DNA of 26,190 nucleotides from Saksenaea vasiformis B4078. Taxonomy: Eukaryota; Mucoromycota; Mucoromycetes; Mucorales; Saksenaeaceae. Within the stretch, counting starts at the first letter, position 1; every line of letters starts with the position of its first letter. Under the pieces are notes generated by a model. That model saw only the letters and a program-made list of their open reading frames with translations, was not told the origin of the DNA and did no database searches. The stretch spans positions 1-26,190 of the forward strand of contig JNDT01001926.1 of the NCBI GenBank assembly GCA_000697055.1. The letters run 5' to 3'. The position numbers and the translations under genes were made by a program. Positions 9,901 through 20,554 of the stretch are shown in pieces.

Positions 9901-10377
9901 TTATGCAAAAAAGACGCACCCACATATAGCGTTCGTCCCAAATATGTAACTGCTTCTCGCTATTCTGGAGTGATTCCTGATTTTGCATCGAACGTCTTTT
10001 CCACCGTTCACTTGTGCGCTAAAAATAACTTCCAGATAAATATATCGACACGATGGGATATTCGCTGACCATATACTCCTTCCATTGTCTGACGATGGCG
10101 TCTCTGCGATACGCTTCCAATGGTTCCTACAATAAAATACATGTCAAAGAAGAGGTTAATCGGTCAAGAAGAGACCAGAAATAATGAGTCCACTTACATC
10201 AAAAATTCCCATGGATTCGTCTTGACCATCGTCACCTTCTTGATCATGCTCGCGAGAATGAGGCGGAGACGACGATCTTGAGGACATGAAGCGCTTTTTG
10301 GGTGGAGGACGAGGTGCTGGACCTTGGTCATCAGAAACCACCTTGCGTTTCTTGCTGTTGTCCTCCCCAGTAGCCAT
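6979..10377 (-). CDS. bre1: Bre1 RING E3 ubiquitin ligase for histone H2B
   Basis: Fifteen exons (minus): 10377-10198, 10126-10070, 10018-9920, 9841-9769, 9707-9525, 9458-9343, 9282-9064, 9005-8517, 8471-8347, 8291-8021, 7965-7837, 7778-7629, 7575-7444, 7389-7225, 7152-6979, giving 853 residues. The N-terminus carries a KKRKV nuclear-localisation-like motif, most of the chain is heptad-rich coiled coil, and the last 57 residues form the Bre1-type RING: LLNCSSCRTRLKSHV, RCMHTFCKECLDTR, RRCPSCGESFGINDVK. Bre1 works with the E2 Rad6 in the nucleus to mono-ubiquitinate H2B at promoters and coding regions, which then supports H3K4 and H3K79 methylation. The ATG at 10377 was chosen over an in-frame GTG just upstream. 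A GATA tetranucleotide run lies in intron 4. The next gene upstream on the same strand is the histone chaperone Rtt106. Confidence 0.95.
9735..9754. repeat. TATC/GATA tetranucleotide microsatellite in Bre1 intron 4
   Basis: About five uninterrupted TATC units lie inside the 61-nt intron 9768-9708 of Bre1. Read on the gene strand they are GATA repeats, each ending in a potential AG acceptor. Using the repeat acceptors would give introns of 31 nt or less or bring in stops, so the acceptor at 9709-9708 is preferred. Confidence 0.8.
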
Positions 10378-11340
10378 CACAACGCGAAATCAAGCCAAGG
10401 ATATTTTACGAATAAAGCAGTAAATAGAAACGTAGAAAAGACTAAACCGCCAAAAAAGTAATGATCGGGTCACTTGTTTCAAAATGTTCAGAAAAGAAAC
10501 AAGAATAGAATGAAGCGGACTTCGGCAACACAAACCGTTTCTGTCAACGAAATAGACCACACAGTAAATGGCATTCAATCCAAAAAACCTCAAAGAGCCG
10601 GTTATTTTTGTCGACGTCAGTCGCTGCATTTGATCTAGCCAATAGAATCCACTGATCAGGGTTTTTTTGTAAGTCAGTTTAATCTGTACTGGTACTTTAC
10701 GTATCACCTTGGGAGCCACACCTTTTCAAATTACCTGGCGCCAGCTCTATGTGAACTTCGGACGTTAGCAAGTCGGTCTTGCAATGTGAATACTTGCATA
10801 AGGTATTAGTCCGTGCTACCTTTCGGCCAGAGAGGGCCCGAAAGGTGTCTCAAAGTGATCGGATTCGTTTGTCTCACATACAAGACATCTTAGATATCGG
10901 GATGGGACGGATATTTAAAGGAACACTGATCTTTTTTTGATGAAATTACACAATCTAGGATCACCCATGTCCTTTCTGTCTGTTGTTTAGCCTGCATGGC
11001 TTTTGTCCCGAACTGCCTTGGCCGTGATGACGCTCCTTTGCCCGTTACTCAACCAAATGTTGTCACAGTGTCCAACAATAGATCGCAGACTGTTCCGATG
11101 TTGTTAGGTCATCTCTACCTTCGGGAGCGCTTAGAATGATAACTTAGAATGATAACCCATAATCATTCCGTTTACTAGCCATGAAGGTATGTGTTTTTCA
11201 TGCTGCTCGAATGAAGTTTACATAGTCAATGTTTCTTCAGCGCAAGCTCGTGCCCTTCATGGACGCAACGTTTATGTAGAGTAGCGTGAAAAAAAAAAGG
11301 AAAAATCATGCAATAGGACAGTGTGAAACACGCATAGTAT
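10378..11340. other. intergenic region between Bre1 5' end and Rtt106 3' end
   Basis: No convincing gene was found in these 963 bp. Two features stand out: an inverted repeat at 10818-10846 (9-bp arms ACCTTTCGG / CCGAAAGGT around an 11-nt loop) and a short direct duplication of TTAGAATGATAAC at about 11131-11156. A 47-codon plus-strand frame at 10996-11139 is listed separately. The part next to 10378 should hold the Bre1 promoter. Confidence 0.5.
10996..11139 (+). other. short open frame, possible small spliced gene or remnant
   Basis: An ATG at 10996 opens 47 codons (begins MAFVPNCLGRDDAP) to a TGA at 11137-11139 and has a reasonable composition. A canonical-looking 54-nt intron (GTATGTG...TTCAG) follows at about 11187-11240, which hints that the locus may be transcribed on the plus strand. 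Joining the two would need another, very short exon (an eight-base one ending ATGAAG would keep frame). No homology is recognised. Chance is quite possible. Confidence 0.2.
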
Positions 11341-12591
11341 TCAGTCGCTGTCAGAAACTAATTCAATCGCGTCATCTACCATTTCCGACTGGATGTCTTG
11401 CTGCTCTTCTTCTTCTTCTTCTTCTTCTTCTCCAACGTCTTCTCCAATGTCTTCTTCGACGTCGCCTTCGGACTGTTCGTTGGCTTCTTCATCAGTCCCT
11501 GCATCCGTGTCATATTCCAAAGGATCCTCATCATCATCACTTGGTTCAAAATCTTCGTCATTTTCTTCTTCGTCTTGATTTGCTGAAGATTTTCCGTCCT
11601 TTATGTTCGCTTCGTCCATATCTTCATCCTCGTCTTTTTTCGATTTAGGCTCTGGCGCCTTCAGATCTTCATCCATGCTTTTATCATTGATGCCCGTTTT
11701 GTTGATATATGCAATAATACCATCGTATTCTGATTGTTCAATCATTGAAAATTGTACCGTTGTCTCTTCTTCTTCGCCAGCAGATTGTTTTGCCATGGAT
11801 CCAAGTGGCATCTGCGTTTTCCCAAGCTTGATGGCCAGATCAAATGTCCTCTGTGTAACACTACTTACGGCCATGCCGCTGATTGTTGATAAAGGAAAGA
11901 ATAACGTAGGCTTTTTGAATCCAAAAAGAATACCAGAGGGTAGGAAAAATAGACTACCCTCTTTTGTCTTCATATAAGCGTTGACATGACATCGGTTGTG
12001 TGGTTTGCCTGTCGTCGCAGATATACCCGTAGACCGGAAGACCTGTGTATCCGGCGTCGTGAGTTGTATATGTGCGCTATCTCGTAATAGCTGTGCAATA
12101 GCCTGATGTTTGTTGTTCTCCACGGCTAAATCGGTTTCATTAGGCCGCTTAATTACAGTTGTGCCTTTATCTTGGAGTGTAAAAACAACAGCGTCTTCAG
12201 TCGTCTTTTTTTGGAAGAGCGCAAATGTATGGGATGGTTTGTCTGGGGTTGGTATGCACGCACCAAGATGGAAATCGGCCAATGCCCATTCATTCTCGAT
12301 TACTTCGGTATTAGGAAGAGTGATCTGTAAATGTGAATTGGTAATAATAAGGTTGTACTTTTTCCGTGTTGGTTGTTGAAAAGAAAGATCGGTGATGGTA
12401 GCTAGAATCTTTTCGCTCGCATGATCGATCTTGCGCTTTTTACGTTGTGGTTCGTCCGTTGTAAGCTTAGCATTGTAATACGCGACGAGTGCTTGCACTA
12501 CTTTTTGACTATCTGGATACAGCGAGATCAAATTGTTCACCGAATCACGCAGCTGCGGGTCGTCTACACTTTCTACAAGCCACGATGCCAT
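11341..12591 (-). CDS. rtt106: Rtt106-like histone chaperone
   Basis: Single exon of 416 residues. The region from about residue 85 to 300 matches the tandem PH-like Rttp106/Pob3-M fold; the most diagnostic stretch is LPSGILFGFKKPTLFFPL followed by SVTQRTFDLAIKL, and the second PH domain ends FSMIEQSEYDGIIAYI. An Rtt106-type C-terminal acidic tail follows, with a run of nine Glu near the end and VSDSD at the terminus. Rtt106 binds H3-H4, particularly H3K56-acetylated, and deposits it in replication-coupled nucleosome assembly and heterochromatin silencing. It is the only multi-hundred-codon gene here without an intron. The Glu run is encoded by a TTC/CTT triplet repeat on the plus strand (about 11404-11431). 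The gene lies directly upstream of Bre1 on the same strand. Confidence 0.9.
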   Translation of the reverse strand: MASWLVESVDDPQLRDSVNNLISLYPDSQKVVQALVAYYNAKLTTDEPQRKKRKIDHASEKILATITDLSFQQPTRKKYNLIITNSHLQITLPNTEVIENEWALADFHLGACIPTPDKPSHTFALFQKKTTEDAVVFTLQDKGTTVIKRPNETDLAVENNKHQAIAQLLRDSAHIQLTTPDTQVFRSTGISATTGKPHNRCHVNAYMKTKEGSLFFLPSGILFGFKKPTLFFPLSTISGMAVSSVTQRTFDLAIKLGKTQMPLGSMAKQSAGEEEETTVQFSMIEQSEYDGIIAYINKTGINDKSMDEDLKAPEPKSKKDEDEDMDEANIKDGKSSANQDEEENDEDFEPSDDDEDPLEYDTDAGTDEEANEQSEGDVEEDIGEDVGEEEEEEEEEQQDIQSEMVDDAIELVSDSD

Positions 12592-13105
12592 TCAAGGGAA
12601 AACGACGGTATTTGGAGAGAGAAAGGTCTGTCGATGTTCTATCCAACGAGAAATCAAGTCACGCGCATGTCGTGCAAAGGAAAGCTTTGTTCCGGGAAGC
12701 CGACATTTGGGAAGGGAAAAAAAAAGTCAGTGTCAGCGCGCAAACAATAGAAATGGAACTCTCCTGTTCCGAACTTTTACACACAGACATCGCTACGACT
12801 TCAAAGAAATGGAATCTTTCTTTTGATAGAGCAATGGGAGTTTCTGGTTACCTCAATGCCAGAGAGTACCGAGTGAAACATTACTGAGGTGCACACAAAT
12901 GGCCTAGCGTCGCTACGGGTGGAGGTCCAAAACAGCAAAAGCTTCGCCGATAAAAAAAGATCATGACAGCGAGAAGGCGATTTTTTTAATTTGATATAGA
13001 TAGTGGGGGGAGGAGGTAACTTCATTACAATTGGTTTACACAAAATAAAAATACAGAAAAAAAATCATAAACAGAGTGAAAAAGAAAGATACACATGTGT
13101 GAGTG
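12592..13105. other. Rtt106 promoter and acyltransferase 3' flank
   Basis: This interval should contain the Rtt106 promoter and the acyltransferase terminator. A plus-strand open frame of 100 codons starts at an ATG at 12585, seven bases inside the Rtt106 start region, and ends at 12887; no family is recognised and it is treated as doubtful. The remainder (12888-13105) is AT-rich and shows no coding signal. Confidence 0.4.
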
Positions 13106-14603
13106 TTAATAAGCGGTAGAGGCGTAGCTGCAAAGCAAAGCGAACAATCTAGTGATCAGCCAAGCCAATGGGATATAGGGGAAGAGGAATAGCCATGGTT
13201 GCACTACTTCCCATAGAGGTTTTCTCAAGCGAATTGGTATCTTGTAGGTATTGGGACTTCCGAGGAGAGGAGCGTCCATATCATTGCTTGCACCTTGGTT
13301 TTCACCCGGAAGCCTTCCTTCCTTGTAAAAGTAAGTCATTTTTTCGTCCTTTTCGACCCATCGTTCAAAAAGCCATTTGGAGAACATGTCGGGATCTTTG
13401 GGGATGGATTTGACAGCATATCGACGAATATGGATATGAATGTACGACGGGTACTGCCCCAAAAGAAATATTTTCTTCAGTGTCAGGACATCCTCAGGGT
13501 TCTCACCCGGCTTGATACCGGGATATCCGATCGTTAGGTCGTACAGCCAGTCAACACTGTCATCGAGAGTAGACATGCATAGATTAAGACCCGTAGAGCG
13601 AGGAAGCAGTGTGAACTGATTATCTTTCTGTACGACCAATAAAGTGTAAGATGACGTACTGGTTACCCTGCACCGCTCTTACCATATTGTTTTTTTCGGC
13701 GAACTCCTTGGAACGTTTACGCATCCTGTCACAAATAACTAAAATATGCATCTCTTGTTGTAAGACAAAAAAAATTTGATTGATTTGTTTATCCTAGGTT
13801 ACCTGTGCCTTCCGGAAATAATACAAGCCAAAGAGGGTGTGCCATTTTCTTGGCACGGCTAAGATTATTGATGATAGTATTTTTGTCTGCGGCAAGTTTA
13901 CGTTTGAGGAAAATGAATTCAAAAAATTGCATTCCCTAGATTCATGTCAGTGGGCAAAGAAAAATAAAAATTACGGGTATGATATTTTAGCGTACCCTAC
14001 AAAAAAAAAATAAACGGATAAATATCGGAAAACAGTTATACAAATGTTAACTTACAATCCATAAAATGGGATGTATTTGAGGCTGTCCTTTAGCAGGATT
14101 TTCATTGCACCATGGGCTTTTGCAAGATAGGCGATGAACCAAATATAAATCCAGTCACCATATATCTGTGGTCCGTGTAAGAAGGAAGGCGGGGAAAAAA
14201 TTTCTGGCGTGTTGTCTCCTGAGCTCACCTGGTGATTGGCTGTAACGATAATCCGCTCGGGAAACGAAATGCCAACAATGTCACCTTGTTTGTTTCGGAT
14301 GACAAGATCATGCACTTCTTTTCTCACAACGGTATCATCTTCTTGGATGGTACGGACACAGCTATCGTCGAAAGTCACCATCAACTTACTCGGCGCAAAT
14401 AGTTGAACAATAGCAATAAGACTCTGTGACCATAGTCTCATTGTCAAGGAGATATAACCATAGTAAGCGTCCGCAGAAAAAGGCCATATGAATAGTGACA
14501 GGAGCTGTACAAGGACAATAACGGTTGATTGCAACGAAAGCCCACCAACGACGAAAATAAGGCTAAATATAACGTATGGCGACCATCCTACGGATGCCAT
14601 CAT
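13106..14603 (-). CDS. PlsC-type lysophospholipid acyltransferase (AGPAT/LCLAT1-like)
   Basis: Exons (minus) are 14603-14229, 14165-14056, a 1-nt exon at 13996, 13935-13803, 13738-13683 and 13627-13106, giving 398 residues. It has the four acyltransferase blocks: NHX4D as NHQIYGD (123-129), GMQFFEFIFLKR, FPEGT (202-206) and LPRSTGL (233-239). Hydrophobic segments occur near the N-terminus and again before the C-terminus (PWLFLFPYIPLAWLITRL). Such proteins move an acyl chain from acyl-CoA to a lysophospholipid on ER or related membranes; the closest family is the eukaryotic LCLAT1/AGPAT5 and yeast Cst26 group. Intron 1 splits the NHX4D box. Without the micro-exon the frame is lost between KYIPFYG and GMQFF. 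A second ATG three bases after the first could also be used. The family is certain; substrate is not. Confidence 0.93.
13996..13996 (-). other. predicted 1-nucleotide micro-exon (G) of the acyltransferase gene
   Basis: The base lies between a 59-nt intron (14055-13997, GTAAGT...TTTTTGTAG) and a 60-nt intron (13995-13936, GTACGC...CTGAC...CTAG). It completes codon 162 (TT+G, Leu) and restores the frame to GGA ATG CAA (GMQ), the family consensus. Treating the whole 120 nt as one intron leaves the frame one base short. Confidence 0.7.
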
Positions 14604-14838
14604 TTAGATTATTGGAAGAAGTAAGGTTGAAAGAAAAAGAAAATTCAGGGCAACTTTTTTTCTTTTTTTTTTTTTCTTGTGCTCGCCAATCGCCATCGGC
14701 TTCTTAATTGTGACGGCTCTGAATGAGTGATCAAACACACTCCTATTCCCGCATTTTTTTTTTTGCCACTTGCACCTATTGGTTGTACTAGCGGAAATAG
14801 GTAACACCGCGTCCACTAGCCATTCAACTGAGTTGAAG

Positions 14839-15096
14839 TCAATATCTTTTATCTACTTCGATATGGCGCAGTAGAGGCACCAGTTCGGTGTAGAGTTCCG
14901 TGCTTAACAAGCGAGATAAGCTGCTAAGTAAATCCTCTCCAGCATCGCTTCTTTGTAGATTCGAAATCTTTTATTTGCTGTCTTCCTCGACTTCTGAAAC
15001 TTCAGCGTTAAAACCATTTTCGAAAGTGACCTTCCCAGTATATGATTCGACATCAACATCAGAGGATGAGTCTCGTAGAGATTGAAAATGACGAGG
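14839..15096 (-). pseudogene. coding-like minus-strand frame with one in-frame stop
   Basis: Read on the minus strand the frame is open for 41 codons, including the protein-like stretches VDVESYTGKVTFENG and EVSEVEEDS, then meets TAA at 14973-14971. It continues in the same frame for 43 codons (containing LSSLSRLLSTELYTELVPLL) to TGA at 14841-14839. The family is not recognised. It could be a gene remnant, an exon pair, or chance. Confidence 0.3.
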
Positions 15097-15323
15097 TCAT
15101 AGAGCAAAGAAACTTTTTGTCACGCGTAAACATTGAAAGGCACTCCACTAAATATCATGCTTTGCACAAGCACGTTATATATGCACAAACCGACATCACG
15201 CGACCTCCAGGGAACACAAAACATGAATCTTTATTGATATGCTTGTACAAACATCTTACTCATCACTAGCCAGATGATAAGCTTTATGTTTTAGTTATTT
15301 TTTCATTTCCTTTTAACTTGGGG

Positions 15324-15344
15324 AAATAATCAAATTGATTATTT
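15324..15344. repeat. perfect 10-bp inverted repeat
   Basis: AAATAATCAA and TTGATTATTT form exact arms around a single central A. The arms contain ATAATCAA/TTGATTAT, which is like paired homeodomain or bZIP half-sites, but no gene starts close by. It may be a chance AT-rich palindrome. Confidence 0.6.
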
Positions 15345-16676
15345 CAACTTGGGTTGACAAAAAATTTGGGTTAGCCTCCTCAATGTCCCGTATCCACGGA
15401 AATCTTTAGTAAAAGGCGAAAGATTTATCCGATCTGAGCACAAGACAGAGGCAACGAAGAGAAAAAAGACACCGGGAAGAGCTGCCTATTTATAGTTATT
15501 TTAAGCGTGACGGCTCCTAGTAAAAAATTTTAGGCAGTGACAGCACTTTCTTACCTGGTATTTGTCACCCGCGTGACGGTCCGCCTTTTTCTGTGATATC
15601 TCTGATTGGCCCTTTTAGGCTTGTTATTGTTCTTTATGACGATTCTTTCTCCTAGGCTTTGACTGGCCTCTTCCTTATTGTTGTTACGCGAAAGAAAGGT
15701 CCCCTTTATTCTTCTACATATTCGACCACTTTATAGCACTCACGTGCCATTCTTCCTTCGTGACTGTGTTGCGGTCAACATATTACGGTGCTGAGATAAA
15801 AAGGAACGCTTAATTTTGTTAGTCCGCTTTATGTCGAAGGCACTGCAACGTTTTTAACCTGTCTCAAAAACTACTCCTGGGAAAAACATTCGATAATTGC
15901 ATCTAGCTTCTTAACATCTGGCAGGATTCAGTATATTTGGCTTTGTTTTATAATCTACCAAGTTGACGCGTCACACTAGAGAAGTAGGCCAAGAAGGTTG
16001 GCATGGAAACGATCTCATTACAATGAGTTGGATGTATGCGTCTTCGAAAAGGCGACAGCGTAAGCGAGAACTGGTATTGGTAATACACTAGCGAAGACAA
16101 GATAATTACGGATAGAGGTCGTGCACAAGAAAGCTCACGCGACACATCATAAACAAGTCGAGATAGGACCAACTGTTATCTGACTGTCACTTGCATAAGA
16201 TAGGAGAAGAACCATGCAGCTGAATACGTAGTGGAAAGAGTTGCATATCACGGGTTAGAATGCAGAAAAAGTTATAGTGTATGATAACCTGCACTAATGT
16301 TGTCAGTAATATCGAATGAAGCCACTCTTTTTTACAAATCGTTTATTGACACGACGAAACTCTGCAAATCACGGGTCATTTACAGAAAGAGAGCCTAGTT
16401 AGATGTTCGGTTGGTATACATTTGTCGGGCGCCGAGGCGATCATCAATGGGGTGCAGCATTGACTGCCAAATTTTGCGTAGCGTATCGCATTAAGCAGAC
16501 AGGCTGCAACGTTGAATCTTGCCATCCGCTTCCCTATCAAAGACTTCTAATACGATTAAAGGCAAGCTACAACGTTGAGCGTTGTTTAGACTGTACACAG
16601 ACAAATCTTCTAAGCGCTTTAAGATAAGCCGTACAAAATAAACGAACGCAGCCAGTGCAATGCTACGCTAACCGAC

Positions 16677-17018
16677 TTAAGCAATTGTTAACACAGCCGC
16701 ATTACAATATCTAAAGCAAATAGCATCGCCCAACACGTAGTTGTCAAGTACTGACAGGAATTCTCCGATGTATGTACCGTCATCCATCTCGAATGCCAAC
16801 TTCCGTGAGATGTACATCGAGTGTATTCTTCTTCGGTTCTCAAGCTTCGTTCCTTGGGATGACATTCTGTGTTGCACAATAATTCGGGAGACTCTGCCGA
16901 AAGAGACAAATGGAACGGGAAAAAACCAGGCCAAGTCATTAGAGATTTGTGTCATGTAACATAACTGCATTTGTGCAGGGCCTTTCCAAGAAACGATACA
17001 TAACCTTGGTAGAGACAT
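16677..17018 (-). CDS. hypothetical protein, 113 residues, unrecognised
   Basis: An ATG at 17018 opens a frame to TAA-equivalent at 16677. The translation has a plausible middle section (LENRRRIHSMYISRKLAFEM then DDGTYIGEFLSVLD) with charged and aromatic residues in protein-like proportion. No family, signal peptide or domain is recognised. It starts less than 200 bp from the alpha-tubulin stop on the same strand and would have to share that gene's 3' UTR as promoter, which argues against it. It may be a fragment of an element in this gene-poor region. Confidence 0.3.
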   Translation of the reverse strand: MSLPRLCIVSWKGPAQMQLCYMTQISNDLAWFFPVPFVSFGRVSRIIVQHRMSSQGTKLENRRRIHSMYISRKLAFEMDDGTYIGEFLSVLDNYVLGDAICFRYCNAAVLTIA

Positions 17019-17209
17019 AACTACTGGTTAGCTGAGATGAGACATCTTCCCCCTACGTATTCTATCAAGTAGTAATAGTAGTTGATGACAAACTAGAACA
17101 GTTTCAAGTTTTTATTATTTGGTATGAACTTCGCTATGCGAAAGAGACCAAAGGGAGAAGTTAAGGAGAAAAAAAGGGTTTATGCAAGGGCACGCGCGTG
17201 CGTCGTCGT

Positions 17210-18961
<1,752 letters not shown>

Positions 18962-20554
18962 TTATGCTTGAAAAAGCAAATCATCCCCGTTACTACCAAG
19001 AAGAGAAAGCATTGTGGTGCTATTGCTCTCATTTCCCTTTGAGATGTTGTTGGTATATAGATCACTGAGAACAAGTGGTTGCAGACTAGGATGTGACAGT
19101 TCTGACCGGAGTGCCAGTGTAGGTCCCTCCAACCGGTGAACCAACTCCACCGTCGCCTGTCTGTCCTGGGTAAAATCGCGGCACTGCGTCCAGCCGTTTT
19201 CTCCTTGTGTCATAAAGAACGCAATGGCTTCTGGCTGACTCATTTGAAGTTCAACATAAGAATGATCACGCCGTTCCATGTGCGGAAGAAGCCGGATACA
19301 TTGGATACTGCTGTGAGGGATCACCATCTTGAAGCACTGATCTTCATCTTGGATACACCATACAAGTGCATGCTGTTTTTGGTCAAAATAGCACACTAAG
19401 TCATGTGGGCGTAGCACTATGCGTTTCCATGTTCCGATCTGCAGAGCGTCGACTGTCAGTAAGAGCTGGCTGGTTTTATCAACCGACAAATCACAGCATG
19501 CTATTGTAAAGTTAAGCGTTGGCTTTTTTTGTCCTACTTTAAGAAAAAAAAAAAGAAGGGGCAGAGCCCAGGGTAACGTACCTGAAGCGCTATTATCATT
19601 ATTATCTAGTTGAAAGTTATACTCTGGCGTGTCAGATAAAGGTAGTGCAAAGTTTTGTGTCAGGTTCATTGAACTATCGTCGATCCAACTTTAGTAATGA
19701 TTTAGGGCGGAGAGCTATTTCTATATTAATCTTTTTGCTTACCCTACAGGTGGCCCTAGGGAAGCGTGCCGTTCGTGATGATATGGTTTATTATTACCCG
19801 ACCATTGGTGGTACGAATAATATGACGGATAAGGTCCGACAGATTGGGAACGAACGCGTCCTGACATGGCAGCCATTGCCATGTGTGACGATTTTGGAGC
19901 ACGTAATGGGTTTTCCGCCGTGGGACCAAGAGGCGGGGGCGAAGTGAGGGACCAACTGCTACTGGTGTCGCTCTGTTGGCTGGATGTACTGGTGGAACTC
20001 ACGGGCACCGGGGGCGGTGGGGGAGGCGGGGGCGGAAGCAGTCCCATGGGGGGTGGAACGAAATCTGGCATCTTGCTTGGATAAGAGGAGTATTGTTGTT
20101 GTTGATTGTAATAATAATAATAGTAGTAGTAGTACATGTCTTTAGGATCCATGCCAGCACATTGCGGTTGGTAAACAGCCGCTTGACAGGCTGCGGTGGC
20201 GGCCGCGGCCGCAAAGTGTTGCATGCGAATCGTTTGATCTTGCAGCATCGTATTCCGTTTTTGTTTTGTTTTCTCTTTCGCCCGACGGTTCTGAAACCAG
20301 ATCTGGATAGATCTTTCTGTCATGCCCAATTGACGCGACAGTTGCTCACGGAGACGACTATTAGGAGCCGAATTGTAGCTAAACGTCTTTTCTAGAACAG
20401 CCAACTGCTCGGGTGTAGCGCGCGTCCGTTTCCGTGGCGGTGATGGTTCGCGTGTATGGTCCGCGGAATGTGGTGCTTGCATCGGTAGAAATGAAGATGC
20501 AGAGGCATTGTTAATAGCAATGGAAGAAAATGGATTATGGTTGTGTGATTCCAT
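18962..20554 (-). CDS. homeodomain transcription factor (fungal Phx1/PAH-like)
   Basis: Exons (minus) are 20554-19743, 19688-19582 and 19536-18962, giving 497 residues. The homeodomain is at about 41-100 (RKRTRATPEQ at its start, IQIWFQNRRAKEK in helix 3), a typical rather than TALE type. Next come low-complexity tracts: poly-Ala, nine consecutive Tyr plus a Gln run, and nine consecutive Pro. The C-terminal region, with VDALQIGTWKRI then VCYFDQKQHALVW, matches a conserved extension seen in fungal Phx1-type homeodomain proteins, as far as I recall. The role is nuclear DNA binding; targets are unknown. The ATG at 20554 was preferred because the frame upstream of it lacks another ATG. Exon 3 has a tandem AAGTAG acceptor, so a one-residue variant is likely. 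Confidence 0.93.
20109..20135. repeat. triplet repeat encoding poly-Tyr in the homeodomain gene
   Basis: A run of TAATAATAA/TAGTAGTAG-type triplets on the plus strand is, on the gene strand, TAC and TAT codons giving nine Tyr in a row. A shift of one base would create stops, so the tract can vary only in whole codons. Confidence 0.75.

Larger units (their letters stand above)
14604..17209. other. 2.6-kb gene-poor region with coding-like debris
   Basis: No gene of recognised family is present. What can be seen: poly-T tracts near 14657-14674 and 14755-14764; a minus-strand frame of 86 codons at 15096-14839 interrupted by one TAA (14973-14971); a palindrome at 15324-15344; CACGTG at 15741-15746; imperfect short duplications near 16244-16393 and 16498-16582; and a 113-codon minus-strand frame at 17018-16677. 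The look is that of intergenic DNA containing decayed elements, but no terminal repeats or transposase motifs were identified. The right end contains the tubulin 3' UTR. Confidence 0.45.

Noticed and set aside
10390..10719. 109-codon minus-strand frame just upstream of Bre1
   Set aside because: It starts at GTG, has no family features and lies where the Bre1 promoter should be.
11286..11648. Plus-strand frames over the Rtt106 acidic tail
   Set aside because: They are antisense shadows of the Glu/Asp-rich coding repeat (Leu, Ser or Phe runs).
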